A stretch of DNA of 64,000 nt, from NCBI GenBank assembly GCA_958295665.1, contig OY282560.1:42409044-42473043 (forward strand). Direction: 5' to 3'. The notes below the pieces were generated by a model. The model saw only the letters and a program-made list of their open reading frames with translations. It had not been told where the DNA came from and ran no database searches. Below are positions 1-9,432 of this stretch, one piece after another. The DNA is from Tipula vernalis (lineage: Eukaryota > Arthropoda > Insecta > Diptera > Tipulidae). The position numbers and the translations under genes were made by a program. Within the stretch, counting starts at the first letter, position 1. Each line of letters opens with the position of its first letter.

Positions 1-808
1 TAATTCAGACATTCAAAATTTATTTATTTTTATAATTTTCGTAATTTAATATTGTAAATTACGCAAATTATTTAAAATTACATATTAAATATCAATGATG
101 TGCGCTAATTTTCCAAATATAAATATTTAATAAATTATTATCAATATATGTATTATTAATAAAAAAAAAATAAAAAGTATTAATTAATTAAATAAAAACC
201 AACAGTATATTATTTACAAAAAATTACACGAGCGATTAATCATCTTAAAATAAATATGTATATAAATTTTAGTTATTAATTAATATATATTAATTATTTA
301 TATGATATACAATATTTATTTATTTATATATACCATTTAAATTAAATTCATCATGTTCAATCTCTCAAAAATGCAACAAACATTTGGTTTCATTGTTTTT
401 AATATTTTTTCTGGGTTATTAAAATATTTCAAAATCAATAAATAAAAAATTAAAAATATATAAAAAAAAAAATTATTCATGCCATATTTGTTTTGAAGTA
501 TTTTTTGTTTGTTTAATTTAAATTATAATTTTTATCGACATGCACAAGGTGATTTGTTATTTACAAAACAAATAATTAAAATTATTTAAACCAATAAATA
601 GGAAAGATCCGGGGAATTGTTCTGAACGAGTTGATAAATAAAATATAAAAAAATAAATAAATAAATTCTATGTAATTGATTGAGATTGAGACGAGAGAAT
701 TATGTTTAAAAAACTAATTATTCGTAGTTCATCAATTTTGTTCGTAAAATTTCGTAAACTTGATTTTTTTTTTTTTTTGTAAAAAGAGAGTAGGAGGAGT
801 GTACTTAC
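1..808. other. Intronic AT-rich DNA, no gene seen
   Basis: Very AT-rich sequence with homopolymer and TA-rich runs, directly downstream (minus-strand sense) of the Rbfox1 exon ending at 809. That exon ends with a good 5' splice site (GTAAGT at 808-803), so this is most simply the next intron. I see no exon-like GC block, RNA gene or element in it. Confidence 0.6.
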
Positions 809-959
809 GGAGTGTATCCATGCAAAGCGTTAGCTGCATTAGCTGCAGCAGCTAATGGTGCAGGAAGTCGAGCTGCAAATGCCGCAGCGGCTGCAGCTGC
901 TGGAAATGCAGCTCTTGCTCTCCCTCTTTGTATAGCTACTCCACGTAGTGCTGCCGCTG
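809..959 (-). CDS. Rbfox1: Rbfox1 exon, Ala-rich C-terminal segment (151 nt)
   Basis: Internal coding exon of a Fox-1 family RNA-binding protein, a nuclear splicing regulator that binds (U)GCAUG through an upstream RRM. Seen: a GC-rich block in AT-rich DNA, preceded on the minus strand by AATACAG and followed by GTAAGT. With two bases completing the previous codon it reads AALRGVAIQRGRARAAF, then long Ala runs, and ends ALHGYTP. Known of the family: vertebrate RBFOX proteins have a matching Ala-rich stretch with an Arg/Gly motif (AAAAYRGAHLRGRGR) in the C-terminal half. The exon is 151 nt, enters after one leftover base and leaves two. It joins in frame to the exons at 4504-4524, 6126-6170 or 9378-9432, but not to 3973-4111. 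The acceptor is a CAGCAG tandem, so its 5' edge may be 959 or 956. The paralog name is inferred from the single-copy insect gene. Confidence 0.8.
819..824 (-). promoter_or_regulatory. TGCATG (Rbfox-binding hexamer) inside the Ala-rich exon
   Basis: The minus strand reads TGCATG ten bases before the 5' splice site of the 809-959 exon. UGCAUG is the established RBFOX recognition element, and RBFOX genes are known to regulate their own splicing. Here the hexamer also encodes part of Leu-His-Gly, so it could be coding coincidence. Confidence 0.25.
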
Positions 960-3900
960 CTGTATTTATTCATTTATATGTTTAAATCGATTTACAACCA
1001 AAAAAAAAAAAACGCGCGTAAGAAGTCGCGAGACACACGTGCGATTCGTGAAAATACATTGATATGAGTGTGTGTGTAGAGAATATTTTTTTAAAATTTT
1101 TCGTATATTTCGTTTGTAATTTACAGGGGGAATGATATAAAATGAAAATAAAAAAAAGTAAATGCATGCTGTTAGTTAAAAATAATTAATATTTATATAA
1201 TATATATTTGTAAATATTTATATAATTTGTAAAATAATTCTTTTTCTAATTTTTATATATGTACAGTGACTAGCGGAATTGTGCATATCTTTACTGTTGT
1301 ATCAAAATATTTATATTGTATTTATGTAATTACTCCATGCTAGTAGTTTATTCAATACAAATGTGGAAAGCAATTTTGTTTAAGTAGCCACCCTTTAATA
1401 ATCCTAAGTATAAATAACTCTAAATACTTAGAAATATATTAACCAGTTTTATTTTCGACACGTTTTTCCTTAGTAAAATGTTTTGTAGCATGCATAATTT
1501 TTGCAGAAAATAGGAGAATGTCCATAAAAGAGGCATTTCTGGATTTTGTCCCATATATAAATATAAATGAAAGTTCAAAGAAAATTTTGAAACAATTTTT
1601 ATTAATTGAGAATCAGTAAAATGAATAAATGATTTTGTAAAGTTTTCTAACAGTCAAATAATTATTTAACAACTTAGGTGGTTCTGCTCATTTAGAGAAA
1701 CATTTAGAATTCTTCAAAAGATTAAGTTACTCTCCTACTTAAACATTACAACCTTTAATCCATTGCAAAGGGCTACAAAGGTTTGTTGAACGATGCACAA
1801 AAAAAACACATTATGTCAGAACACTTATAATAATTATGTGTAAATCAAATTAAACATGTCTAAACAAAATATAATAAAATTCTAACTAATGTACATTCAA
1901 ATAAATATAAAAAACAGATCAAGAATAAAAAAAATTCTAATTTTCCAAAAAAACATAAAATTAAAAATCATTATTAAGTAATATTATATTTCCAGTATAT
2001 GAGTATTTTGCACATCTCACCACAATCACAATACTTAAACAATTCACGCATTAATCACTGTACGTACGCAACGCATATTGCATAACCAAAATAAATACTT
2101 GTAAAAGTTTTCCTTCTATAGGTTTATTTAAGAAAATCAAATAATAATTTTTCATATCTCAGGTATCATAATTATTTTAATAAGTAATAATTCTTATTCT
2201 CTTATCAAATACCATTATATATCGTTTTATCTATTGGCAATAATATAAAAATACATCATGCGATATTTTCCAGTTTCTCATTTTTTTTTTTTTTTATTTT
2301 TTTATAAACTCGTACTCATTAAATAAAATGCAAGATGATATTCATTATTCTCGCTACGCGTTTTATTGTCTTTCGGATTTTTTTTTTTCAATGTTTACTT
2401 GGAAATTAAAAAAAAAGTTAAACAAAATAAAGAAAAAAGATAATTATGTATTTACATTAAATCATAAAAAATTAAACGGAAAATTTAATATTTTTACTTA
2501 AGTGCACACGAGGAGAGATCATTCACAATTATAAAAATGTTCAAGATAATTTAGAAATATCAGTCGCAACTTGCGATGTTCTCACAATTTTTCCGTCGAA
2601 AAAACAAAAAAAAAAAAACGAAAAACAATTTCCTAAACATGTAATACAAGCATAAAAATGTTGTACATACAATGTGTAATATATAATATAGACTAAATAG
2701 AGCAGGAGGAATGAAAATTTTATATTCATTCGAGTTTATATCATGCACACAATATTTTACCAACAATATACCTCGAATCAAATCGTTATGTTCCCCCCGT
2801 TCAGATTTGCTTGTTTGTTTTACATTGTGCCTAAAGTGTTATGGTTTCTGTATTTTATCTGTGGAGTGACTTGCTTGTCTGAATGCACTAATCAATCCAA
2901 ATTAAAATTCACCTTGATTAAGGGATCTTACTAAGGCATTCTTCTGTTTTCAGAATTCCAAATTGACAGGTCACCCTTTTAAATTGTGTACCTAGATATG
3001 ATATCATTGTGTACACACTTGCTACAGATGTTTTTTCCTTTATTACATACATACTTTAATTTCAAACAAAAAAGTAACTAATTGAGACAAAAAAAAAACT
3101 CTTTAGAAGCGTCTTGAAATTATACATTTTCCGTAAATTAAAAACATTTCCATTTTTATGTTTAATCACGATTCTTTTATGCTTTCGTATAACATGATAG
3201 AGTGCTTTTGTATATTGTTGCTTGAAACTAATGATTTGGAAAAAACGAATCAATTTATGTATGTACGTACTATGTATGTAGGTGTGTGTGTGAAAAACCA
3301 AAATCAAATATTTCAAGAAAATTGAATAATATACATTTTTAATTTTGATATTCATTGGACCATAACACTGAATATGGGTGGTGCATCTCATGCCACAAAC
3401 CGTATTAAAATACGATTATCGTATATTATTTTTGGAAAATTAATTTGTTTCCCCAAACCGGATAAGGAAACCAATAAAGAAATTTCAGTATCGTGCAAAA
3501 ATCATATAAAGTTGTGAGAAAGCTTTTCACTTTGGATAAATTAAATATCATACAGCACGATATAATTGAATGATTTACTTTCTAAATTATGATGCAACTT
3601 ATTTAGTCTACGTTCCTTAAAAACAAAATATTCGTGCTTTTAGCGCGCAAAGTAGAAAACAAATATATATAAAAAGCGAAATTTATATGTTCCCTAAAAA
3701 CCCCAATAAAATAAAACAAATATCACACAAAAGAGCTTTTCAAGAAAAAAATAAATTATAAAAAACATAAAACAAAAGTAAATAAATTAAAACATAAAAA
3801 TTAATTAAATATTTTAGTTAATTAATAATAATCGAGCCGCATTCAAAGTTAGTTATGTGACTGGCAGGCAATCAAATAAAAAAAAAAAAAGTCCGCATTC

Positions 3901-3972
3901 TCCATTAATTAAATTTAAATTAATTAAAATTATAATTTTTATTTAGACGAATTATAATTTATAATGGGGTAC
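960..3972. other. Rbfox1 intron, AT-rich
   Basis: About 3 kb between two exons of the minus-strand gene. It consists of A/T homopolymers and short TA, GT and TGTA microsatellites (for example about 3255-3295). ORFs of 60-109 codons here are AT-biased, rich in Phe/Tyr/Ile/Lys, and carry no recognisable domain, so I do not call genes. If the 139-nt exon at 3973-4111 is spliced constitutively, a phase-correcting exon would have to lie here. I could not find a convincing one. Confidence 0.6.
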
Positions 3973-4111
3973 CTCCGTCGTTGTGCGGCTCTAGGAGCTA
4001 AGATTAATTGTTGTGTTGACTGGGCCAAAGGATTTGTTGCCGGGGCGGTAGGATTTAGTGTTGTATTTCCTACAGCCCCTAAAAATGGCCATGTCACCGG
4101 TAATCGGTAGC
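3973..4111 (-). CDS. Rbfox1: Probable alternative Rbfox1 exon, frame-shifting (139 nt)
   Basis: A GC-rich block with sharp edges in AT-rich DNA. On the minus strand it is preceded by a T-rich tract ending TTTATTTAG and followed by GTACCC, a weak 5' splice site. In the frame set by the upstream microexon it reads GYRLPVTWPFLGAVG, then a Thr/Ala/Pro/Gln-rich stretch ending LAPRAAQRR, with no stop over 46 codons. Its 139-nt length is not a multiple of three. Splicing on to the exon at 959-809 would read that exon in the wrong frame and meet TAA after about 40 codons. It may therefore be a cassette that switches the C-terminus, a poison exon, or an alternative terminal exon: unspliced, the frame runs about 13 more codons to a TAA overlapping an AATAAA. 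The coding assignment rests on composition and frame. I cannot align it residue by residue to a known RBFOX exon. Confidence 0.6.
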
Positions 4112-4503
4112 CTAAATAAAATTTAATTATAAAATAAATAAAATAAAATTATAAATAAATAAAATTCAATAAAAAAAATAAAAAAAAAAAAAAAAAGGTC
4201 GAGAAAACTCTCTATTTTACTGGACAAAGCTTTTTTGTTTGTTTATCTAGAAAATAAAATTTGTAAACGACAATTTAAAGTCGTAAAGCTTCTTTTTTTC
4301 ATCATCTCCGTCTACTACACACTAGTTAGATAACTTTAGATAAGAAAAACTTTCACATTTGAGACATACAAAAGTATACAACAAATTTTTTTCCCCGAGC
4401 TTAGAAATCTTTTAGAAGATATATAGAGATAGAAATCTTTTAGAAGATATTTTCTTCTTTCATTACACTATTATAAAATAAATAAATAAATAAAATTTCT
4501 TAC
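4112..4503. other. Rbfox1 intron, AT-rich
   Basis: Short AT-rich intron between the 21-nt microexon and the 139-nt exon. It contains a poly-A/AATAAA-rich stretch near 4120-4200 and an imperfect direct repeat of AGAAATCTTTTAGAAGATAT near 4404-4450. No gene seen. Confidence 0.6.
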
Positions 4504-4524
4504 CTTCAGGCCACTGCACGCATA
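4504..4524 (-). CDS. Rbfox1: Rbfox1 21-nt microexon encoding VCVQWPE
   Basis: On the minus strand an acceptor (AACAACAACAG) is followed by 21 exonic bases and a strong 5' splice site (GTAAGA). With the single G left by the preceding exon it reads V-C-V-Q-W-P-E and leaves one G. It therefore joins in frame to 959 (giving PEAAALRG) or to 4111 (giving PEGYRLP). Being 7 codons exactly, it can be included or skipped without frame change. All flanking exon phases agree, which is the main support. Seven residues are too few to assign a function. Position in the protein: just C-terminal to the RRM and its VNNATARV tail. It is too short to be found as an ORF. Confidence 0.75.
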
Positions 4525-5548
4525 CTGTTGTTGTTGTTTATATATATACATGAATATAAGAAAATTGATTTGGAAATTTTAATTTTTCCATGAAACGAGA
4601 AATAGAAAAAAAAGAGAAACAAAATTTATTATTAATAATTTAATAAAGAAAATAATAATTTAATAAGTGGCATCCTATAAATCACATGCGACCAAGAAAA
4701 TTTGATTAGGTGTGGCTTTTAATAACTACTACTCCATTGAGGTTAGTGTTAAATTCAATCGTTTGAATCCGCCCAAAATAAATAAATTGTGGATTGATTT
4801 AAAGAGCACGATTGAAACGGAACCAGGTTGTGGTGGACCATTCAAGTTGTTTGTTTTTTTTTTGTTTGGTATAAAACAAAAATTTAAGGTGAATTTATTA
4901 AAAATACCAAATGATCTTCACCAGTCATTTCAAGGTCATCAAAAAAAAAATCATTTTGCGCTCTCATCAATCCCAAACAACTTTGTTTTGGAACTTTTTT
5001 GGCTACAATGCCTAATTTTCGAGTTATTTAGGTACATTAGGTTATTTAGGACAGATATTGCAAAATATTACTCATTCTTGCTTGAAAAAACCGTTAGCTT
5101 TAGGTTCCATAAATCCTGAAATTCAACTTCCCACAATATTTCAAAAAAATACTGTCCCGAATCTATTAACGTTTTAGCGAAATGCACAATTAACATTGTA
5201 AATTTCACTCTAATTTTTTGTTTAAAACAATATTTTCATGTTCATCCTAATCAAATTTTCTTCATTCCATCCACAACACCATACTCAGAATAAACACATA
5301 TCCCAAAATAAAAACGAGATTTTTAAAATTGTAAAAAAAAAAAACTCGAAATTGAAAATGTGTATCTTTATATTTTTTACTTATCACTGCAAAAAAAAAA
5401 AATGAAAATCATTCATGCATGATTATCTCCCAGTTCTTCACATCGTCTCTCTTACATACAGACTAACGCAAGCTTTTTGTGTGCGCTTTCATAAAAATTT
5501 ACAACATAATAACTAAAATGCGCTCTCATCTTCACGACACAACTTTCT

Positions 5549-5579
<31 letters not shown>

Positions 5580-6125
5580 GTAAATTAATTTACAAACGAA
5601 CAAAAAAAAGCTGTGCTTCCCCTCATACCAATTATACCGAACTCCACCCGGCTAGATATAAAAAACATCATAAATTAAAGCTTTTATTATCTTTATGTAT
5701 ACGTAGTAAAAAAATTATTCCATAAAAACATTGTAAGAGCTTTATTTTTATCGTGATTTCATGCTACAAAAAGTTTTCTATTAGTTCCTATATGCATTTT
5801 CAACGCTCATTTATAAAAAGGTTCCATAATAGCGTTTTATATAAAAATAATTGTAAAAACGAACTTTATTTTACTGTGGCCGCTTCAAAACTATATATAT
5901 CCAAACACACAATCTCCTCTACATATATACGAAATTTATACAAAATTTGATACAAATAAAAAAAAGCACAAAGTTTATTTATTAAAAAAAACAACACAAA
6001 CAATTTCTTAAATTAAACTTTTGTACATAGTTTATTTATTTTTGTGTTATATCTAGTATCTAGTGATTAAATTTACACAACAAATAAATACATAAAAATT
6101 ATATAAATATAGATATAAATCTCAC
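4525..6125. other. Rbfox1 intron, AT-rich
   Basis: AT-rich intron with long A and T runs, including a T tract of more than 20 at about 5556-5579. A GTT repeat lies directly upstream of the microexon acceptor. A plus-strand frame of 135 codons (4712-5119) starts at GTG rather than ATG and resembles no family I know, so it is left uncalled. A small GC-richer patch at about 5610-5655 has an acceptor-like CTAG, but no donor in the right phase. Confidence 0.55.
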
Positions 6126-6170
6126 CCAGACCAGGAGCTGCTACGGCATCCTGTTTTGTTAAGTAAACTG
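6126..6170 (-). CDS. Rbfox1: Rbfox1 cassette-type exon (45 nt) with tandem acceptor
   Basis: On the minus strand, AATACAATCAG CAG precedes a short coding block that ends at GTGAG. With the G left by exon 9432-9378 it reads (A)VYLTKQDAVAAPGL and leaves one G for the next exon. Its 45 nt (42 nt from the second CAG) keep the frame whether included or skipped, as expected for a cassette exon in the linker after the RRM. The peptide has no domain I recognise. Phase agreement with both neighbours and two good splice sites are the evidence. It could be a tissue- or stage-restricted exon. Confidence 0.7.
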
Positions 6171-6173
6171 CTG
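6168..6173 (-). promoter_or_regulatory. NAGNAG tandem 3' splice site
   Basis: CAGCAG lies at the exon boundary on the minus strand. Use of the first or second AG starts the exon at 6170 or 6167, which adds or removes one codon (Ala) without a frame change. NAGNAG acceptors are an established source of single-residue isoform variation. Confidence 0.55.
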
Positions 6174-7079
6174 ATTGTATTAAAAAAAAAAGTAAAAAAA
6201 AATTATCAAAAAAAAAAAAAAGATTAATTACAAAATTATTAGTATTGGATTATTTATACACAATATTAATTATTAAGGCAAAAATAAAATGCTTTTTGGT
6301 TCTAACTTACAATTAAATCAATAAAAATCTATTTACTTAGATGATGGTGAAGCTTTCAAACTCTTTTTTTAAAGTACCTATTTACGCAAAGAAATGTTGA
6401 AATTAATGACCAAAACTTTTACTAAAAAACCGATAAGAAAATGAATTGAAAAAAACTCTCCAAAATAAACTTTCTTCCCGTATAAATTTTAAAAACTTTT
6501 AAATGTCTTCAACCAACTATTTTTAGTTGAAAAGCTACAGTAGTTTACACAATGTATAATTGTGTCTATAGGAAACACACTAAAATGAGCGTTTATTTAT
6601 TTCCACAGAAAGCTATTTCTCTTTCTATGTTTCTTTCTCTCTCTCTATAAAGAGAAAAGCTTTAGTCCATATATTATAAACTATGCAAAATTAAAATACT
6701 TTCTCAAGTAATTAATTGCAAAGTTTATTTGTTCGTTAAGAAAATTAATTGTAATTGATTTAAAAGCTTTGATAAAGCTTTTAATGGAATTCCAAATATG
6801 TACATTTGAGAGAAACAAAGGATGATGGTTATAATGAAGTTAATGGATTTTTATCATTATATGCTTGAATTTTGTCGGTAGTCGAAGGCGCTTATTGAAC
6901 AAATTATGGTTTTCATTAGGTGGTTGGTGGTGGTGATACAAACATTTAGTCGATACCATCTCAAAGAAATTAGCTGCCCAGCCACTAATGATTTTCAATT
7001 TTTTATGTGAATATCGCTTTATTCTAATTTGAAACCTGACATGAACAGAACAGTTTAGTATTTATGTGAAACCTAATCG
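6171..7079. other. Rbfox1 intron, AT-rich
   Basis: AT-rich intron. It contains a CT-rich run at about 6615-6650 and a GGT-rich stretch at about 6918-6938. I see no exon, RNA gene or element. Confidence 0.55.
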
Positions 7080-8545
7080 ATATCGAAGACGAAATCGGCC
7101 AGACAACTTAAATTTGGATGCTTGATATTACGAATTTGAACTATTTTGCTTACAAATCATCATTAAGCGTCACAAGTTTTTGACAGATGACAACTCCCAA
7201 TTGACGATTGTTTTCGCTGCATAACATACTCGATATTGACTGACATTGACATTCTTTTTTTATGTTCAGGATTGTCGGTTAGTTTCTCTTCGTGAACATT
7301 TAATACTTTCCAGCTATAACTTCCAACATTAAACAACTTCCATGCCGTTCCCATATTAAGATTAGTAGACATTATATTATTCCATATTATTGATTTCCGG
7401 TGGCTTGATTTCCGTCTTGTTGATTAATTTTTATTTTATTTACACGTTCTAATTTTAACTCTTTAATTTAATTTTTCAAATCCGGTAATGCAGTTTTAAT
7501 GGCCAACAGTTTCACACACATTTTTTAATCTCCAATTTTATTGTAGTAGCTAGCTAATTTTAACATTTAAACAAAACTTTAGTCACCACGCAAACATATC
7601 GGTTGCTAATTTATGCATGATTGATACACTATTTTCATTTAGATTAACTTGGGGTCGATTAAACTATTTCCTAAATAAAATTGATTACAATTCAATATTA
7701 ATTCCGATATCAGATTCAATATTAATTCCGATTGACTTCGGTATAACAGTTTCAACAGTTTGGTTGGAAAAAGGTTGTTTGGAGTGTCTATGTCTGTTGT
7801 CCATGGTTCGTATCGCGCTTGCCTTTCACGGAAATGTTAACGATTCCCGAAGATTTTTTAATTCTCGTAGCGTTTCAGACCATACAAAGCTTTCTTAATC
7901 AATTTATTGACAAAACGTTTGATATCTTTGTGGCTTTACTTACTACATGGTGATCCAAATTTCTAGTTCAATAAGATTTGGAGAATTTTCTCACTATGGT
8001 TGGGGATTTCCTTACAAATGTCCTCGTCGCATACGCGTGACTTAATGAATCGCAAGAGCAACACCAAGGCGAAATGAACTAAACCAAACTGAAGGCGAAC
8101 CAGAATGTGCTGCCGTGCTAATTTCTGAGTAAAATGCAACTTCTTACGTGAATACAATCTTTGGAGTGTTCCACAAGGCCTCAAGCGTAATTTTCAGAAT
8201 TAAAGTAAACCCTTGTGCAATTGTCCGTATCCATTCGTCAATGGTAGTTTTGAAAAACTTGTGATACTCCTTTACGGTCTCTTTCTCTTCTCCATTTGTA
8301 CCAAAAACGTCCGAATGTTAGTCCTTGTTCCTGCAAACTCATAAATCTATCGGTCAACCATGAGTAATTTATGATTATTGTCCGAGTCCAAGGCCCGTGC
8401 TGAAACTTTTTGAACTCCACGCGATTCTCGATTAACAATTTTATTCCCTGACATGAGATGAGTTAGTAGGAAAGACACATACCTAAAGTGAGTGGAACTG
8501 AAATTCGACGTGTCTAATGTGCTAGCTGGAAACTGTAACACTGTA
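7080..8545 (-). pseudogene. Decayed coding-like island, possibly an old retroelement
   Basis: About 1.5 kb of clearly more balanced base composition inside the AT-rich intron. The minus strand carries a chain of open segments of 60-75 codons in changing frames (about 8541-8347, 8438-8238, 8184-7963, 7372-7163), separated by stops. Charged and mixed residues there look like former coding sequence. One short stretch at 7911-7870 reads VNKLIKKALYGLKR, close to the conserved (K)ALYGLKQ motif of Ty1/copia reverse transcriptase. No other copia motif, LTR or target duplication is evident, so the family is a weak inference. It could equally be a degraded host gene or another element. Confidence 0.35.
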
Positions 8546-9377
8546 GAAAATTAATATCGTCAGGAGGTCAATTGTCCATTCGTTGAAGTACAATTGTAAC
8601 TTGAAAACTGTTAAAAATGAAAATGTATTTAAAACAACAAAAAATTCAAATTTAAAAATATACAATTTTCCAGTTTCCAAGAAACTATAAACAATTACAG
8701 TATTGTATATAAAATTCGTAAAACCACACCAAACACCAAACCGAATTTTACCTCATCATTAAAGGCAACATTAAGAAAAATAACAATATAAAAACCTAAT
8801 TAATATGGACTTCCGAAATATATTATAATTTCTCAGGAAATTCTCAATCATTAATTAAAATGTCAATCTACGAATATACAAGAAGACATCAAAAAACAGA
8901 ACCAAATAGTTAGTAAGATAAACGATAATCATAACTGACATTTAAGTGAAACATAAACACAAAAACATATTATTAAGATGAAAAATTACTTTTTCGAATT
9001 TCCACCTGAGTATAATGTACGCATATACTTTAATAAAGTTAAATTGTTACGAGGATGAAAGCTTCAACAAAATATTCTAAGTTAAAATGTGTATTTACAT
9101 CATCTACCAAAAAAAAAATATAATTTTCTATTTGATGTTTTTGTGGCTTTCAACAACAAATATTATTTATCTAATTTTTCACTATTAAGGAAAAATGTTT
9201 CTAGGATTACCTTACCTTATGTGTACAGAGACACATTTACCATCCCGAAAAAAAAAAAGATTTATAAAAATAAAAAATAAAAACACTCAACAATAAAAAA
9301 AAAATACTTTAAAAGAAAAGCAGTAAGAAAACATACATGAGAAAACATATTTACGTGCACCTAAATAATTTACTTAC
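8546..9377. other. Rbfox1 intron, AT-rich
   Basis: AT-rich intron directly downstream (minus sense) of the VNNATARV exon. Only low-complexity ORFs, for example plus-strand 9089-9280, which is rich in Tyr/Phe/Lys. Nothing supported. Confidence 0.55.
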
Positions 9378-9432
9378 CATTTGGAACTGTCGGTACTTTT
9401 TTCGTCTGAACTCTAGCCGTTGCATTATTAAC
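9378..9432 (-). CDS. Rbfox1: Rbfox1 exon following the RRM (VNNATARVQTKK)
   Basis: This exon identifies the gene. On the minus strand CAATTTATTTAG is followed by 55 exonic bases reading VNNATARVQTKKVPTVPN, then GTAAGT. Known: vertebrate RBFOX1/2/3 end their RRM with KIE-VNNATARVMTNKK, a signature of this family and of its C. elegans and fly orthologs. The RRM itself, which binds UGCAUG in pre-mRNA and steers alternative exon choice in neurons and muscle, must be encoded by exons to the right. None is visible before the assembly gap. The exon starts in phase 0 and leaves one base (G). A TGCATG lies 74 bases upstream of its acceptor. Confidence in family and strand is high. Exact boundaries are supported by consensus sites but not by transcript data. 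Confidence 0.9.

Noticed and set aside
2541..3391. Overlapping 60-109 codon ORFs in AT-rich intron
   Set aside because: Low-complexity Phe/Tyr/Ile/Lys composition expected of AT-rich DNA. No motif or initiation context.
4712..5119. 135-codon plus-strand ORF in an Rbfox1 intron
   Set aside because: Begins at GTG, includes Phe runs from T tracts, has no known domain, and lies inside the intron of an oppositely oriented gene.
5610..5656. Possible small exon on the minus strand after TATATCTAG
   Set aside because: The only donor-like GT gives the wrong phase relative to the neighbouring Rbfox1 exons.
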